In this document: piece after piece, positions 7,933 to 17,309 of the stretch | Layout of the letters: each line of letters starts with the position of its first letter | Position numbering within the stretch: the first letter of the stretch is position 1 | DNA from: Microbacterium testaceum StLB037 | Lineage (GTDB): Bacteria; Actinomycetota; Actinomycetes; Actinomycetales; Microbacteriaceae | NCBI RefSeq assembly: GCF_900104345.1 | Contig: NZ_FNJN01000001.1 | Location: 496,001 to 560,000, forward strand | Direction of reading: 5' to 3' | DNA: 64,000 nt | Program-made: the position numbers and the translations under genes | Notes under the pieces: generated by a model | What the model saw: only the letters and a program-made list of their open reading frames with translations | Told to the model about the DNA's origin: nothing | Databases searched by the model: none

Positions 7933-10900
7933 GTGACGGTCTCGATGCGCGTGATGTCGGCAGGCGATGGCTACAAGTACCTGTTACGTACGGTCACCGC
8001 GGCAGACGGCGACAGGTCCCTCTCGACACCATTGACGCGGTACTACAGCGCCGAGGGAACCCCGCCCGGCCGGTGGCTTGGCGCCGGTTTCGCGGGCCTG
8101 GGTGACAAGCAGATCGTGGAGGGCGATCAGGTCTCCGAAGCTCAGCTCCAGCTCCTCGTCGGCATGGGGCGCGACCCCATCACCGGGAAGCCGCTGGGCC
8201 GTGCCTATCCCGAGTACCGGCCCGTCGGAGAGCGGGTGGCTGAGCGCGTCGCCGCGCTCGATCCCGAGCTCGGGTCGGCGAGCCGAGCGGAGGCGACCGC
8301 CGTAATCGAGGCTGAGGAGGCCGCGCGCGGGGTGCGCCGGGCGGTTGCGGGCTACGACTTCGCCTTCTCCATCCCGAAGTCCGCCTCGGTGCTCTGGGCT
8401 ATTGCCGACGCGGGTACGCAGGCACTTATCGCGGACGCGCATCACGCGGCGGTTGCGGAGATGGTCGCGTTCATGGAACGCGAGGTTGCAGCCACCCGCA
8501 CGGGCGCAACCGGCCGCGACGGGGCGGTTGCGCAGGTCGATGTCCGCGGCCTGGTCGCTACCGCGTTCGACCATTACGACAGTCGGGCCGGTGACCCTCA
8601 CCTGCACACGCACGTCGTCATCTCGAACAAGGTCCAAACCGTCCTCGACGGCAAGTGGCGCTCCCTCGACGGACGCCCGATGCACGCCGCCACGGTCGCG
8701 CTCTCGGAACTGCACGAGGCGGTCTTCGCGGATCATCTGACCCGGATGCTCGGGGTGGAGTGGGAGGCGCGGGAGCAGGGTCGGGATCGGAACCCGGCGT
8801 GGGCGGTCGTGGGGGTGGCGGAGGAGCTGGTCAAGGAGTTCTCGACCCGTGCCCGGCACATCGACGTCGAGACGGATCGCCTCATTGATCGCTATGTCTC
8901 CGAGCACGGGCGCCGCCCGTCGCCGGCGACGATTATGAAGCTCCGCGCCCAAGCCACCCTCTCCACGAGGCCCAAGAAGGAGGTCCACTCACTCGCAGAC
9001 CTCACCGCCTCCTGGCGCCGTCGCGCCGGTCAGGTTCTTGGTTCAGACGCGACCGCGTGGGCGCGGGCTGTGTCGGTGAACGAGACACCGTTGCTGCTGC
9101 GCGCCGACGACATCCCCTTGGATGTGATCACCAACCTCGGCGAGAGCGTTGTCGGGACGGTCGGTGAGAAGCGCTCCGCCTGGCGGCGGTGGAACCTGAT
9201 GGCCGAGGCCGCGAGGCAGACCACCGGCTACAGGTTCGCCTCCACCGAGGATCGGAAGGCGATCGTCGGCCTCGTGGTCGACGCCGCCGAGGCCGCCTCG
9301 CTGCGACTGACCCCGCCCGAGCTCGTATCGAGCCCGGCGGTGTTCCAGAGACCGGACGGCACCTCGGTGTTCCGGCCGAAGCACTCGGTCGTGTTCTCCT
9401 CGGAGGTGCTGCTGGCGGCCGAAGACCGCCTCCTCGAGCGCGCCCGCACCACGACCGTGCCGACCGTGCCGCTCGCCACGCTAGAGCGGATCACCGCCCG
9501 GCCCGACCGTGCGGGGCGCACCCTCGGACCGGACCAGGCGGATGCCCTGGCGAAGATCGCGCTCTCCGGCCGGATGATCGATGTGCTCGTGGGTCCTGCC
9601 GGTGCGGGGAAGACGACGGCCATGCGTGCCCTCCGCACCGCGTGGGAGCGTGAGCACGGCCGCGGAAGCGTCGTCGGACTCGCCCCGTCGGCAGTCGCGG
9701 CCCAGGTCCTCGCGGACGACCTCGGCATCACGACGGAGAACACGGCGAAATGGTGGGACACCCATCAGCGCACCGGCGCCACCTTCCAGAAAAGCCAGCT
9801 AGTCATCATCGACGAAGCCTCCCTCGCCGGCACCCTCTCCCTCGACCGCATCACCGCCCTGGCCGAGCAAGCCGAAGCGAAGGTGCTGCTAGTGGGGGAC
9901 CGTGCGCAACTCCAATCCGTCACCGCCGGCGGCGGGTTCTCCCTCCTCGTCCACGACCGCAACGATGCCCCCGAACTGCTCGACGTCCACCGGTTCGTCA
10001 ACGAATGGGAGAAGACCGCTTCCCTCGACCTGCGCCACGGACGTACCGAAGCAATCGACACCTACGCCGACCACGACCGCATCACCGGTGGCGACACCGA
10101 GACAATGATCGACACGGCTTACACCGCCTGGCGCACTGATGCCCTCGCTGGGATCGCCACCGTGCTGATCGCCGACTCGACCGAATCCGTGCACGCCTTA
10201 AACCAGCGCGCCCGCGCAGACCTGATCCTTGACGGCACAGTGAATGCTCTCCGCGAAATCGAACTCCACGACACCTCCCGAGCCTCCATCGGAGATTCGA
10301 TCATCACGCGTCGCAACGATCGGCGCCTCCGTGCCGGTCGGGGATGGGTGCGTAACGGTGACCGCTGGACGGTCACCGACGTTCGCGACGACGGCTCCCT
10401 CACAGTTCGCCGCGCTGGTCCACGTCGTGGTGGCGCGGTGATCCTGCCGGCCGGGTACGTGGCTGAGCATGTCGATCTCGGATACGCCGTCACCGCACAT
10501 AGAGCCCAAGGCATCACTACCGGCACTTCCCACGTCCTCGCAGACTCAACCACAACGAGGGAAAACCTCTACGTCGCGATGACCCGTGGCAGGCAAGCGA
10601 ACCTCGTCTACGTCGCCACCGACCGCCCCGACGACAACCATGACGTGTCGCATCCAGCAGACGATGCCGAAGCGACCGCGCGCACCGTGCTCTACGGAGT
10701 GCTCCAGCACGTCGGCGCCGAGCTCTCCGGACGCGAGACGATAGCCGCAGAACAAGAGGTCTGGGGGTCGATCGCGCAGCTTGCGGCGGAGTACGAGACG
10801 ATCGCGCAGGCCGCTCAACACGACAGATTCGCGACCCTCATCCGCGAGTCCGGCTTCACCCCGGAGGCGGCAGAAGACACGATCCATTCCGAAGCATTCA

Positions 10901-11487
10901 GGGCGCTCTCGTCCGAGATGCGTCGCGCGGAGGCGAACCACCACAACATCGACGCTCTCATGCCGCGCCTGGTGGCGGCTCGCGGGTTCGGCGACGCCGA
11001 CGACATCGCCTCCGTACTTCACCATCGCCTCGCACGAGCCACTGCACGACCGGCAGGCTCAGGCCGTACCCGCAAGGTGCCCCAGCTCATTGCGGGCTTG
11101 ATCCCCGAAGCTGCGGGTGTGACGAACTCCGAGATGCAGGGTGCCCTCTCCGAGCGCCGCGATCTCATTGAGCAACGTGCTGACGTGATCCTTGACCGCG
11201 CTGTCAGCGAGAAGCAAGACTGGGTGCTTGCCCTTGGAACATCAGCTATCGAGCCGAGAGTGAGGGCGATGTGGCGGAGCCAAGCGCGCACGGTTGCGGC
11301 ATACCGTGACCGCTACGGAATCACCGCGAAGTCACCCCTTGGCTCAGCCCCGGATAGTGATGCGCAGAAAATCGATGCCGCACGAGCTGCCGCGGCTCTG
11401 GTGAGGCTTCGCGACATCGCTGCGCAGGCATCGGAGCCAGATGCTCGCCGGTTACGGGGACGCGCCCGGCGCGGCCTCGTGCGCTGA
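7933..11487 (+). CDS. MobF-type conjugative relaxase/helicase (TrwC/TraA-like)
   Basis: An 1184-residue protein that nicks oriT, stays bound to the DNA and unwinds it for transfer. Residues 1 to about 320 form the TrwC relaxase domain: YDFAFSIPKSASVLWA, then the metal-binding histidine triad in DPHLHTHVV (about 221-229). N-terminal tyrosines (YKYLL, TRYY) are candidates for the nicking residue. From about residue 530 there is a RecD-like helicase: Walker A VGPAGAGKTTAM (about 554-565), Walker B VIIDEAS, GDRAQLQSV, and late motifs AVTAHRAQG and ENLYVAMTRG. The tail is helical and ends arginine-rich. The start is GTG 7933 or ATG 7945. Length is typical of actinobacterial TraA relaxases. No mating-channel genes accompany it. 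Confidence 0.92.
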   Translation: MTVSMRVMSAGDGYKYLLRTVTAADGDRSLSTPLTRYYSAEGTPPGRWLGAGFAGLGDKQIVEGDQVSEAQLQLLVGMGRDPITGKPLGRAYPEYRPVGERVAERVAALDPELGSASRAEATAVIEAEEAARGVRRAVAGYDFAFSIPKSASVLWAIADAGTQALIADAHHAAVAEMVAFMEREVAATRTGATGRDGAVAQVDVRGLVATAFDHYDSRAGDPHLHTHVVISNKVQTVLDGKWRSLDGRPMHAATVALSELHEAVFADHLTRMLGVEWEAREQGRDRNPAWAVVGVAEELVKEFSTRARHIDVETDRLIDRYVSEHGRRPSPATIMKLRAQATLSTRPKKEVHSLADLTASWRRRAGQVLGSDATAWARAVSVNETPLLLRADDIPLDVITNLGESVVGTVGEKRSAWRRWNLMAEAARQTTGYRFASTEDRKAIVGLVVDAAEAASLRLTPPELVSSPAVFQRPDGTSVFRPKHSVVFSSEVLLAAEDRLLERARTTTVPTVPLATLERITARPDRAGRTLGPDQADALAKIALSGRMIDVLVGPAGAGKTTAMRALRTAWEREHGRGSVVGLAPSAVAAQVLADDLGITTENTAKWWDTHQRTGATFQKSQLVIIDEASLAGTLSLDRITALAEQAEAKVLLVGDRAQLQSVTAGGGFSLLVHDRNDAPELLDVHRFVNEWEKTASLDLRHGRTEAIDTYADHDRITGGDTETMIDTAYTAWRTDALAGIATVLIADSTESVHALNQRARADLILDGTVNALREIELHDTSRASIGDSIITRRNDRRLRAGRGWVRNGDRWTVTDVRDDGSLTVRRAGPRRGGAVILPAGYVAEHVDLGYAVTAHRAQGITTGTSHVLADSTTTRENLYVAMTRGRQANLVYVATDRPDDNHDVSHPADDAEATARTVLYGVLQHVGAELSGRETIAAEQEVWGSIAQLAAEYETIAQAAQHDRFATLIRESGFTPEAAEDTIHSEAFRALSSEMRRAEANHHNIDALMPRLVAARGFGDADDIASVLHHRLARATARPAGSGRTRKVPQLIAGLIPEAAGVTNSEMQGALSERRDLIEQRADVILDRAVSEKQDWVLALGTSAIEPRVRAMWRSQARTVAAYRDRYGITAKSPLGSAPDSDAQKIDAARAAAALVRLRDIAAQASEPDARRLRGRARRGLVR

Positions 11488-11493
11488 GCCGAG
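11393..11493 (+). repeat. Direct repeat copy A (relaxase 3' end)
   Basis: This stretch covers the last 30 or so codons of the relaxase and its stop. It recurs in degraded form at 12513-12615, beyond the intervening zinc-finger gene. Shared blocks include AGGCTTCGCGAC and GCGCT(G/A)AGCCGAG. Confidence 0.75.
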
Positions 11494-11684
11494 CTAGACG
11501 GGCTCTTCCCGACATCAGGAGGCAAGGTAGCATCTCAGAGGCGCAAATGGCGGGATCCTCCAAGATATCGACGTCCGCGCGTTCAGCTTCGCCGACCCCG
11601 GAGCCAGGAACTTCGAATCTGAGCGCGGTAGCCACCAAACCATAGTGTGGAGACAGATCTAAGCTAGGCCGCCGGGAGAACGAC

Positions 11685-12497
11685 GTGACACCGCAAGAAG
11701 GATTCGTGCCAACCGGCCGTCAGGGTAAGACTGGCCGATGCTCGCTTTGCGGAAGGCATGTGCGGCTCACCAACGCACACGTTCCCCCAAGGGCAGCATT
11801 TAACAAGGGAAGCTTCTCCTGGGGCGGCACAACAGCAGACAGTCACCTCTCATATGGCCGCCCGAAGCTCGGCGGTTCAAGCCGATACGCACACTGCGAG
11901 TCCTGCCGAGCAATCACATCGCCGTGGGACGACGAGTACATCCGCTGGGCGCATACCTTCGCAGGCAACCTGCTCAACTCGCCGGAGAAAGGCCAGCGAG
12001 AACAGATTGTCGGGAGGCTGCAGGATGTGCGTCCGGGGAGGTTCATTCGGTCAGCGATTGCTGGCATGACCGCGCTGACACCGACACTCATCGATTCACA
12101 TCCTGAGCTTGTGCGCATGGTTCGCGAAGGCGTCCCGGGCAAGCCGCCCGAAGACCTCCGCTTCCTAGCGGCGATTGTCCCAGATGGAAGTGCGGCTCAT
12201 GTGGAAGGCAGCCACGACGCGGTGGTGGTTCGAGTACTGCTCGGACCCGAGAACGGTCGGTCGATCAGCGCACACGCGCCAGCCATATCAGCCACGATTC
12301 ACTACCCTCCGTTCAGCCTGCTCCTAGCTGATCGGAGTATCGCAACGGACCTCCCTCATGCAGATTGCACCGAGATGCTCGAGCTCGGAGTCGACGAGGT
12401 GGCAGAAGTTTCCATTTCCTTACCGGTGGTTGCTCTTCCCCGGACGGAGGCTCCGGTGCCGATCTCATTGCTCCGCTTCAGCTCAGCAAGAGCTTGA
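11685..12497 (+). CDS. Zinc-finger protein with HNH-like N-terminus, second of the type
   Basis: A 270-residue protein beginning at GTG 11685 (GGGAGAAC ribosome binding site). It has CSLCGRHVRLTNAHVPP near residue 18, then AHCESCRAI about 50 residues later, the same Cys-pair / xHV / Cys-pair layout as the protein at 6795-7886, so a treble-clef, HNH-like fold is likely. The remainder is unrecognised and not obviously similar to the other protein. It sits between an intact relaxase 3' end and a degraded copy of that end, so it probably arrived as a cargo insertion or by recombination with a related element. Confidence 0.65.
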   Translation: MTPQEGFVPTGRQGKTGRCSLCGRHVRLTNAHVPPRAAFNKGSFSWGGTTADSHLSYGRPKLGGSSRYAHCESCRAITSPWDDEYIRWAHTFAGNLLNSPEKGQREQIVGRLQDVRPGRFIRSAIAGMTALTPTLIDSHPELVRMVREGVPGKPPEDLRFLAAIVPDGSAAHVEGSHDAVVVRVLLGPENGRSISAHAPAISATIHYPPFSLLLADRSIATDLPHADCTEMLELGVDEVAEVSISLPVVALPRTEAPVPISLLRFSSARA

Positions 12498-12512
12498 TCG
12501 TTATCTCCTTCG

Positions 12513-12615
12513 AAGCTCTAGCAAGGCTTCGCGACCTCGCCGCGTAGGCATTGGGACCAGACGCACGCTCTAGTCGCAGGGGCCCCGCTAATCCGGCCTT
12601 GTGCGCTAAGCCGAG
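12513..12615 (+). repeat. Direct repeat copy B (degraded relaxase 3' end)
   Basis: Roughly three-quarters identical by eye to 11393-11493. In frame it still reads ALARLRDLAA, against ALVRLRDIAA at the relaxase end, but is broken by an early stop codon and has no open frame upstream. It is a relic, not a gene. Confidence 0.75.
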
Positions 12616-12780
12616 ACCGGAGGCCTCTTTCTGATGTCCGACGTGCGACGTGCAGTGGAAGAACAAGCAAGGTGACTTTCAGATGTGTGTCGCCGTCACC
12701 CCGAGCATGACGGTATGACGGCCTCCCGGCAGTCCTTCAAGGTTCTTTGTCACCAGACCCCTTAGAAGAGGACTGCCGTC

Positions 12781-13098
12781 ATGATCCGCCAGCTCTGGAC
12801 CCTGAGCATCCATACCCGCACGTTCCTGCGCCGGCACATGCCAACCAACATCCTCCTCGACGCCATCCGAACGAGGAGAGGACTCAAATGGGGCGTCCCC
12901 GTGATGCTGCTCGCGGCGCCCTACCTCCTCACGGCGCGCGTCTGCACAACCCTCATCGACAATGGCGCGCCTGGGTGGCTGCACTTGGTCGTGCTGCTAT
13001 CCGTCTGGAACGCCCTGAAGTTCATCGTGGTGGGGCCGAGCAGCGTGACTCTGCTGATCCATGCGCGCATTCGCGAATCCGCCGATCAGAGGGTGTAG
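12781..13098 (+). CDS. Small membrane protein of actinobacterial mobile elements
   Basis: A 105-residue protein with two hydrophobic segments (about residues 38-54 and 66-90) after a basic N-terminus. Similar proteins are common next to relaxases in actinobacterial elements and are sometimes labelled sulfate permease in databases, which this length does not support. An AGAGGA ribosome binding site precedes the ATG. An inverted repeat (CGGCAGTCC near 12729, GGACTGCCG near 12770) lies just upstream and could fold over the start. Function unknown. Confidence 0.6.
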   Translation: MIRQLWTLSIHTRTFLRRHMPTNILLDAIRTRRGLKWGVPVMLLAAPYLLTARVCTTLIDNGAPGWLHLVVLLSVWNALKFIVVGPSSVTLLIHARIRESADQRV

Positions 13099-13229
13099 CC
13101 CGATTCAGCGAGGCATGCCTGGCGTGTTCCGTTCGACATCTGGAGACTGGATCGGGCATTCTGGTGACACGATGATCATCTGACTCAGCAGGAGCGCCGC
13201 GCTGGCGGTTCTTCAGTAAAGGACCGGGA

Positions 13230-15323
13230 ATGACCCAGCAGACTGCGCCCACAGATTCAAGCGACGAGACGAAAGAGCCGTTCGCTCCGATGCGGCTCTC
13301 TCACATCGAGGTGCGCAATTTCCGTTTACTGCGGAAAGCCGATATCGACCTTGATAGCCGCACCACCGTGCTGGTTGGTCGGAACAACAGTGGAAAGACC
13401 ACGCTCGCTGAGGCGTTTACTCGCTTTCTGCAGCCATCGACATTGAACTTCACCATGGCCGACTTCTCCGCCGAGAGCTACCCGGAATTCCTGGAAGCAT
13501 GGAAGGCCTACGCGACAGGAGACAAAGAACTCGCGAGGAGTCTTCTCCCCGAGATCTCCCTTACCATGGAGATCTCGTACTCAAAAGATCTGCCCGAGTA
13601 CGGGCCTCTAGCTGCAGCTATCGTCGATCTCGACCCGGACTGCACAACAGCGATGATCCGCTTGAGCTACTCACTCGAAGGTGGACGCCTGTCAGACTTC
13701 TTCGAGGGAGTCACAGCAGACCCGAACACGGGTGACGAACCGGATATCGAGCGCGTACTGGGGGTCGTCGGAGACCGAGTTCAAGGGATGTTCACACGAT
13801 CGATCACCGCGATCGATCCGGGAGATGCATTCAACATGCGTGACATCGCATTAGAGGCGATGCGGCGCATCCTCACCGTTCACTTCTTGAAAGCTCAACG
13901 CGGACTCGATGACGAGAAGGAACGACCCAAAGACCTGATCGGGAGCATCTTTCAGAGCCTGTTTGACGCCGCATCCAAAGCGAATGACGGGAGCGTCCAG
14001 AAAGAAACTGCCAATGCGCTCACCGAAGCCGTAGCTGGCATTGAGCAGGACCTGGGCATCAGAGTCAGCGAGATGGTGAAGGGAATCATCCCAGCACTTC
14101 GGAGCTTCGGATACCCCGGTCTCACAGACCCTGGTCTCAAAGCAGAGACGACCCTCGACATCGAACGCGTGCTGGGGAACCACACCAGCATTCGTTATGA
14201 CGGCGTAGCCGGGGTTTCGCTTCCTGAGTCGTACAGCGGTCTGGGGTCTCGCAACCTCATCCTGATGCTGCTCACGCTACTTAGCTACTACCGGGAGTAT
14301 GCGACGAGAGGCAACATGCCTGGGCTGCACTTAGTCTTCATCGAGGAGCCTGAAGCTCATCTTCATCCGCAGATGCAGGAAGTGTTCATCGAGCAGCTCG
14401 CTTCGGTCGCTGAGCTCTTCCCGGCCTTGGATGAAAAAACGCATCCTTGGTGGCCGCAGTTCGCGGTCTCAACACACTCTTCCCATGTTGCCAACCGTGC
14501 GGACTTCTCAACGATCCGATACTTCCGTGTCGAAAGTGACCCGAAAAATGGCCCCGGCCACCACGCCAACGTCCTCGACCTCACCGACGCTGAGGGCATC
14601 AACAAAAAGTTTCTGCACCAGTATCTGACCCTCACCCGCTCTGACCTCTTCTTCGCGGACAAAGCCATACTCGTGGAAGGCACAAGCGAACGGCTGATCG
14701 TTCCTGCGGCCATCAGAAACGCCAAGCACAAGCTCAGCAGTCAGTACGTTGCACTCATGGAAGTAGGAGGCGCGTACGCCCACATCTTCTTCCCGCTCCT
14801 TGACTTCCTTCGCATTCCCACGCTTGTCATCACCGACATCGATGCGATTGGCCAGGTCGAGGGAAACAGTCGAGACGGCGCAACGACTGTTCACGAAGGT
14901 ACATCAACAAGCAACGCAACCATCAAGAAGTGGTTCCCTGACTCCAACGCTCAGAACCCAATTGCCTTGCTGGACGCTGCTGAGACAGATGCCATCATCA
15001 GTGGCAACCGGTACCTTGCATTCCAAGTTCCTGAGAGCGAAGGGCAAGCCTGCGGTCGAACCTTCGAAGACGCCTTCCTCCTCGCTAACCCCTCTGCTGA
15101 AGGGCTCACGCTCACGGGCGATACCAGCCAGGACGAGGCCCGCGTTCGCGAGGCTGCGGACGGTCTGAAGAAGAGCGACTTCGCTTTGCGATTTGCCGTT
15201 GGGGAGGTGGGCTGGAAGACCCCTCGCTACATCCAACGCGGACTCGACTGGTTACTGAATTACTCCACCGGGGTTGAGTCTGTGGCTGAGTCTCCGAGCG
15301 ATTCGGGAGTGGTCGTTCGATGA
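13230..15323 (+). CDS. gajA: Gabija-like protein A: OLD-family ATPase/TOPRIM nuclease
   Basis: A 697-residue class 2 OLD protein. The N-terminal ABC-type ATPase has Walker A VGRNNSGKTT (about 49-58), an LGSRN signature-like stretch (about 335) and Walker B FIEEPEAHLHP (about 370). The C-terminal TOPRIM domain shows KAILVEGTSER (about 480; catalytic Glu) and VITDIDAIG (about 535; acidic pair). In Gabija, GajA is a sequence-specific DNA nicking enzyme held off by nucleotides until phage replication depletes them. It overlaps the helicase gene by 4 bases (ATGA), the usual GajA-GajB arrangement. The protein is longer than the characterised Bacillus GajA. Start ATG 13230 follows AAAGGA. Confidence 0.85.
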   Translation: MTQQTAPTDSSDETKEPFAPMRLSHIEVRNFRLLRKADIDLDSRTTVLVGRNNSGKTTLAEAFTRFLQPSTLNFTMADFSAESYPEFLEAWKAYATGDKELARSLLPEISLTMEISYSKDLPEYGPLAAAIVDLDPDCTTAMIRLSYSLEGGRLSDFFEGVTADPNTGDEPDIERVLGVVGDRVQGMFTRSITAIDPGDAFNMRDIALEAMRRILTVHFLKAQRGLDDEKERPKDLIGSIFQSLFDAASKANDGSVQKETANALTEAVAGIEQDLGIRVSEMVKGIIPALRSFGYPGLTDPGLKAETTLDIERVLGNHTSIRYDGVAGVSLPESYSGLGSRNLILMLLTLLSYYREYATRGNMPGLHLVFIEEPEAHLHPQMQEVFIEQLASVAELFPALDEKTHPWWPQFAVSTHSSHVANRADFSTIRYFRVESDPKNGPGHHANVLDLTDAEGINKKFLHQYLTLTRSDLFFADKAILVEGTSERLIVPAAIRNAKHKLSSQYVALMEVGGAYAHIFFPLLDFLRIPTLVITDIDAIGQVEGNSRDGATTVHEGTSTSNATIKKWFPDSNAQNPIALLDAAETDAIISGNRYLAFQVPESEGQACGRTFEDAFLLANPSAEGLTLTGDTSQDEARVREAADGLKKSDFALRFAVGEVGWKTPRYIQRGLDWLLNYSTGVESVAESPSDSGVVVR

Positions 15324-17110
15324 CCGCCCCGGCCAGCCCCGTTGCCGACGACGCCGAGCAAGCGAGCGAGGAAGCTCTAGCGGCCCTCTTTGCCGCACTC
15401 GATGGGCGCCGGAACTTCAAACTCGAAGCGGGGGCAGGAGCAGGCAAGACCTACTCGCTGGTCCAAGCCTTGCGACGAATACTGAAGAGCAAGTCCGTCT
15501 ACCTTCCCCGCAGCGATCAACGGGTCGCCTGCCTCACGTACACCAAGGTTGCCCGCGACGAGATCAAAGCAAGAACCGATGAAGATCCCGCCGTCTTCGC
15601 CGACACCCTCCATGGGTTCTTATGGGAGATGATCAGTCCATACCAGAAGGCTCTATCGGCGGCCCTCCACGCCTCAGAAAGCTGGAAAGATCGTCTTGCT
15701 GAGCATCCAGAGGTCAGTGGGTTGGCGATCGAGTACGACCTTGGAATTCGCGGAGTTCATGATGATCGAATCACGCTCCATCACAATGACATCCCAGAGT
15801 TAGCGATTCAGCTATTCGGCAATGAGAAATTCCGGTCGCTCATCACCGACCGATTCCCTGTCATCTTTATCGATGAGTACCAGGACACCCCGTCGGGGCT
15901 TGCCGAAGCGGTTCTATCTGGTTACGGAGCCGACCCTAAAGGCCCTGTCGTTGGCTTCTTCGGCGACCACTGGCAACAGATCTACGACAGAACCTGTGGT
16001 TCGATCGTGCATTCTTCGCTCACATCGATCCCGAAGAACGCCAACTTCAGATCGGACAGATCGGTCGTCAGCTTCCTGAACAAGCTGCGCCCGGAGCTTC
16101 CGCAGGCGCCTCGAGCCGATGCCGGTGAGGGCACAGCCACGGTGTATCACTCCAACTCCTGGCCGGGCGTCCGTCAAGGCAGAAATTGGAAGGGCCAGAT
16201 CTCCCAGGAAGCAACCCAAGCATGTCTGGAATGGCTCCAACACGCGTCCCCAAGCAGCACATGGATCCGGGACTCTGGGGATCTGAAGATCCTTATGCTC
16301 ACGCACGCGACGATCGCGAACGAACTCGGCTACCCGAGCCTTCCGGGGGTATTTGGCTCAAACGATGCCTTTGCCAACAAGGAAGACCCGGTGATCGAGT
16401 ACCTTGTCGACATTGTCGAACCCGCCATACAGGCGTTTTCCGAGCACAAATACGGAGAGTTGTTCCGCCTCCTGGGAAGCAAGAAGCCAACGCTCAATGC
16501 GCCGAAGGATAAGCATCGCTGGTCGGATTACTTTGATTCGCTCATCTCGACCAGTCGTGCGGGCACGATCGGGAACGTGTTGGACCTCTTGAACTCGCAG
16601 AGTCTCTTCTCCTTACCCACGCGAGTAGCTAAGAGAGAACGCGAGTTAAAGGAGGCGCTCCTGGCGCTCGGCCCGGCAGAGGAACTTGGAGAACCACGAA
16701 AACTGGTTGAGCATAGGGCGCTACGCTCCGTGCCGTATGCCGAAGTTCGCGCGCTTCGTTCGTACCTGGAAGACAGCACCGTCTTCTCAACTAAACACTC
16801 TGTAAAAGGCGCAGAGTTCGACGACGTGATCGTACTTGTCGGGCGCGGCTGGACTAAGTACGACTTCGCCAAGATGATCGCCGCCCACGCTCCGCAGAGC
16901 AATCCAGAACTTAGGCAGGCCGGGAGTTTTCAGCATTCACGCAATCTCTTCTACGTCTCCGCTTCGCGAGCAAAACACAACCTTGCACTGCTGTTCGTTC
17001 AAGAGCTCAGCGACGATGCAATCTCGGTACTCGAGGACTGGGCAGGACAGGAGAATGTGATCTCGATCGAGTTCGACGAGGCGGGAGCACCACGATCGCT
17101 CTCCGCCTAG
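15320..17110 (+). CDS. gajB: Gabija-like protein B: UvrD/Rep-type helicase
   Basis: A 596-residue superfamily 1 helicase-like protein. Visible motifs: Walker A EAGAGAGKTYSLVQAL (about 36-51), motif Ia-like CLTYTKVARDEI, Walker B VIFIDEYQDTP (about 178-188), motif III-like GDHWQQIY, and TKHSVKGAEFDDVIVL (motif V region). It is shorter than full UvrD, as usual for GajB. In Gabija the helicase partner is needed for protection and forms a complex with GajA. It is translationally coupled to the OLD gene. The next gene converges on it from the other strand. Confidence 0.85.
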   Translation: MTAPASPVADDAEQASEEALAALFAALDGRRNFKLEAGAGAGKTYSLVQALRRILKSKSVYLPRSDQRVACLTYTKVARDEIKARTDEDPAVFADTLHGFLWEMISPYQKALSAALHASESWKDRLAEHPEVSGLAIEYDLGIRGVHDDRITLHHNDIPELAIQLFGNEKFRSLITDRFPVIFIDEYQDTPSGLAEAVLSGYGADPKGPVVGFFGDHWQQIYDRTCGSIVHSSLTSIPKNANFRSDRSVVSFLNKLRPELPQAPRADAGEGTATVYHSNSWPGVRQGRNWKGQISQEATQACLEWLQHASPSSTWIRDSGDLKILMLTHATIANELGYPSLPGVFGSNDAFANKEDPVIEYLVDIVEPAIQAFSEHKYGELFRLLGSKKPTLNAPKDKHRWSDYFDSLISTSRAGTIGNVLDLLNSQSLFSLPTRVAKRERELKEALLALGPAEELGEPRKLVEHRALRSVPYAEVRALRSYLEDSTVFSTKHSVKGAEFDDVIVLVGRGWTKYDFAKMIAAHAPQSNPELRQAGSFQHSRNLFYVSASRAKHNLALLFVQELSDDAISVLEDWAGQENVISIEFDEAGAPRSLSA

Positions 17111-17309
17111 GCCCTTCCAGGGGCAGGCTACGGCCGGAACGCTCCTCGCCCCTTGGTGGCGTCGGACGGGCTAGATGCTGCACTCGGAGCGCCCAAGTAG
17201 TCACCGCGCGAGGGTCTCGCGAAGGTATTCGGGGGCTGCGCCGAACCGGCCCCGTTGTCAGTCCAGTTTGGTACCCAACGTGCCTCAGCCCTCAGCCCTG
17301 AGCGAGTGG

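Noticed and set aside
13869-14180. CRISPR array or phage structural genes in the island
   Set aside because: No regularly spaced direct repeats and no capsid, tail or terminase motifs anywhere in 5484-25402.
17111-17309. Possible gene or toxin between the converging Gabija and Hachiman-like modules
   Set aside because: Only about 200 bases, no frame with a ribosome binding site or motif; best read as an intergenic terminator region.
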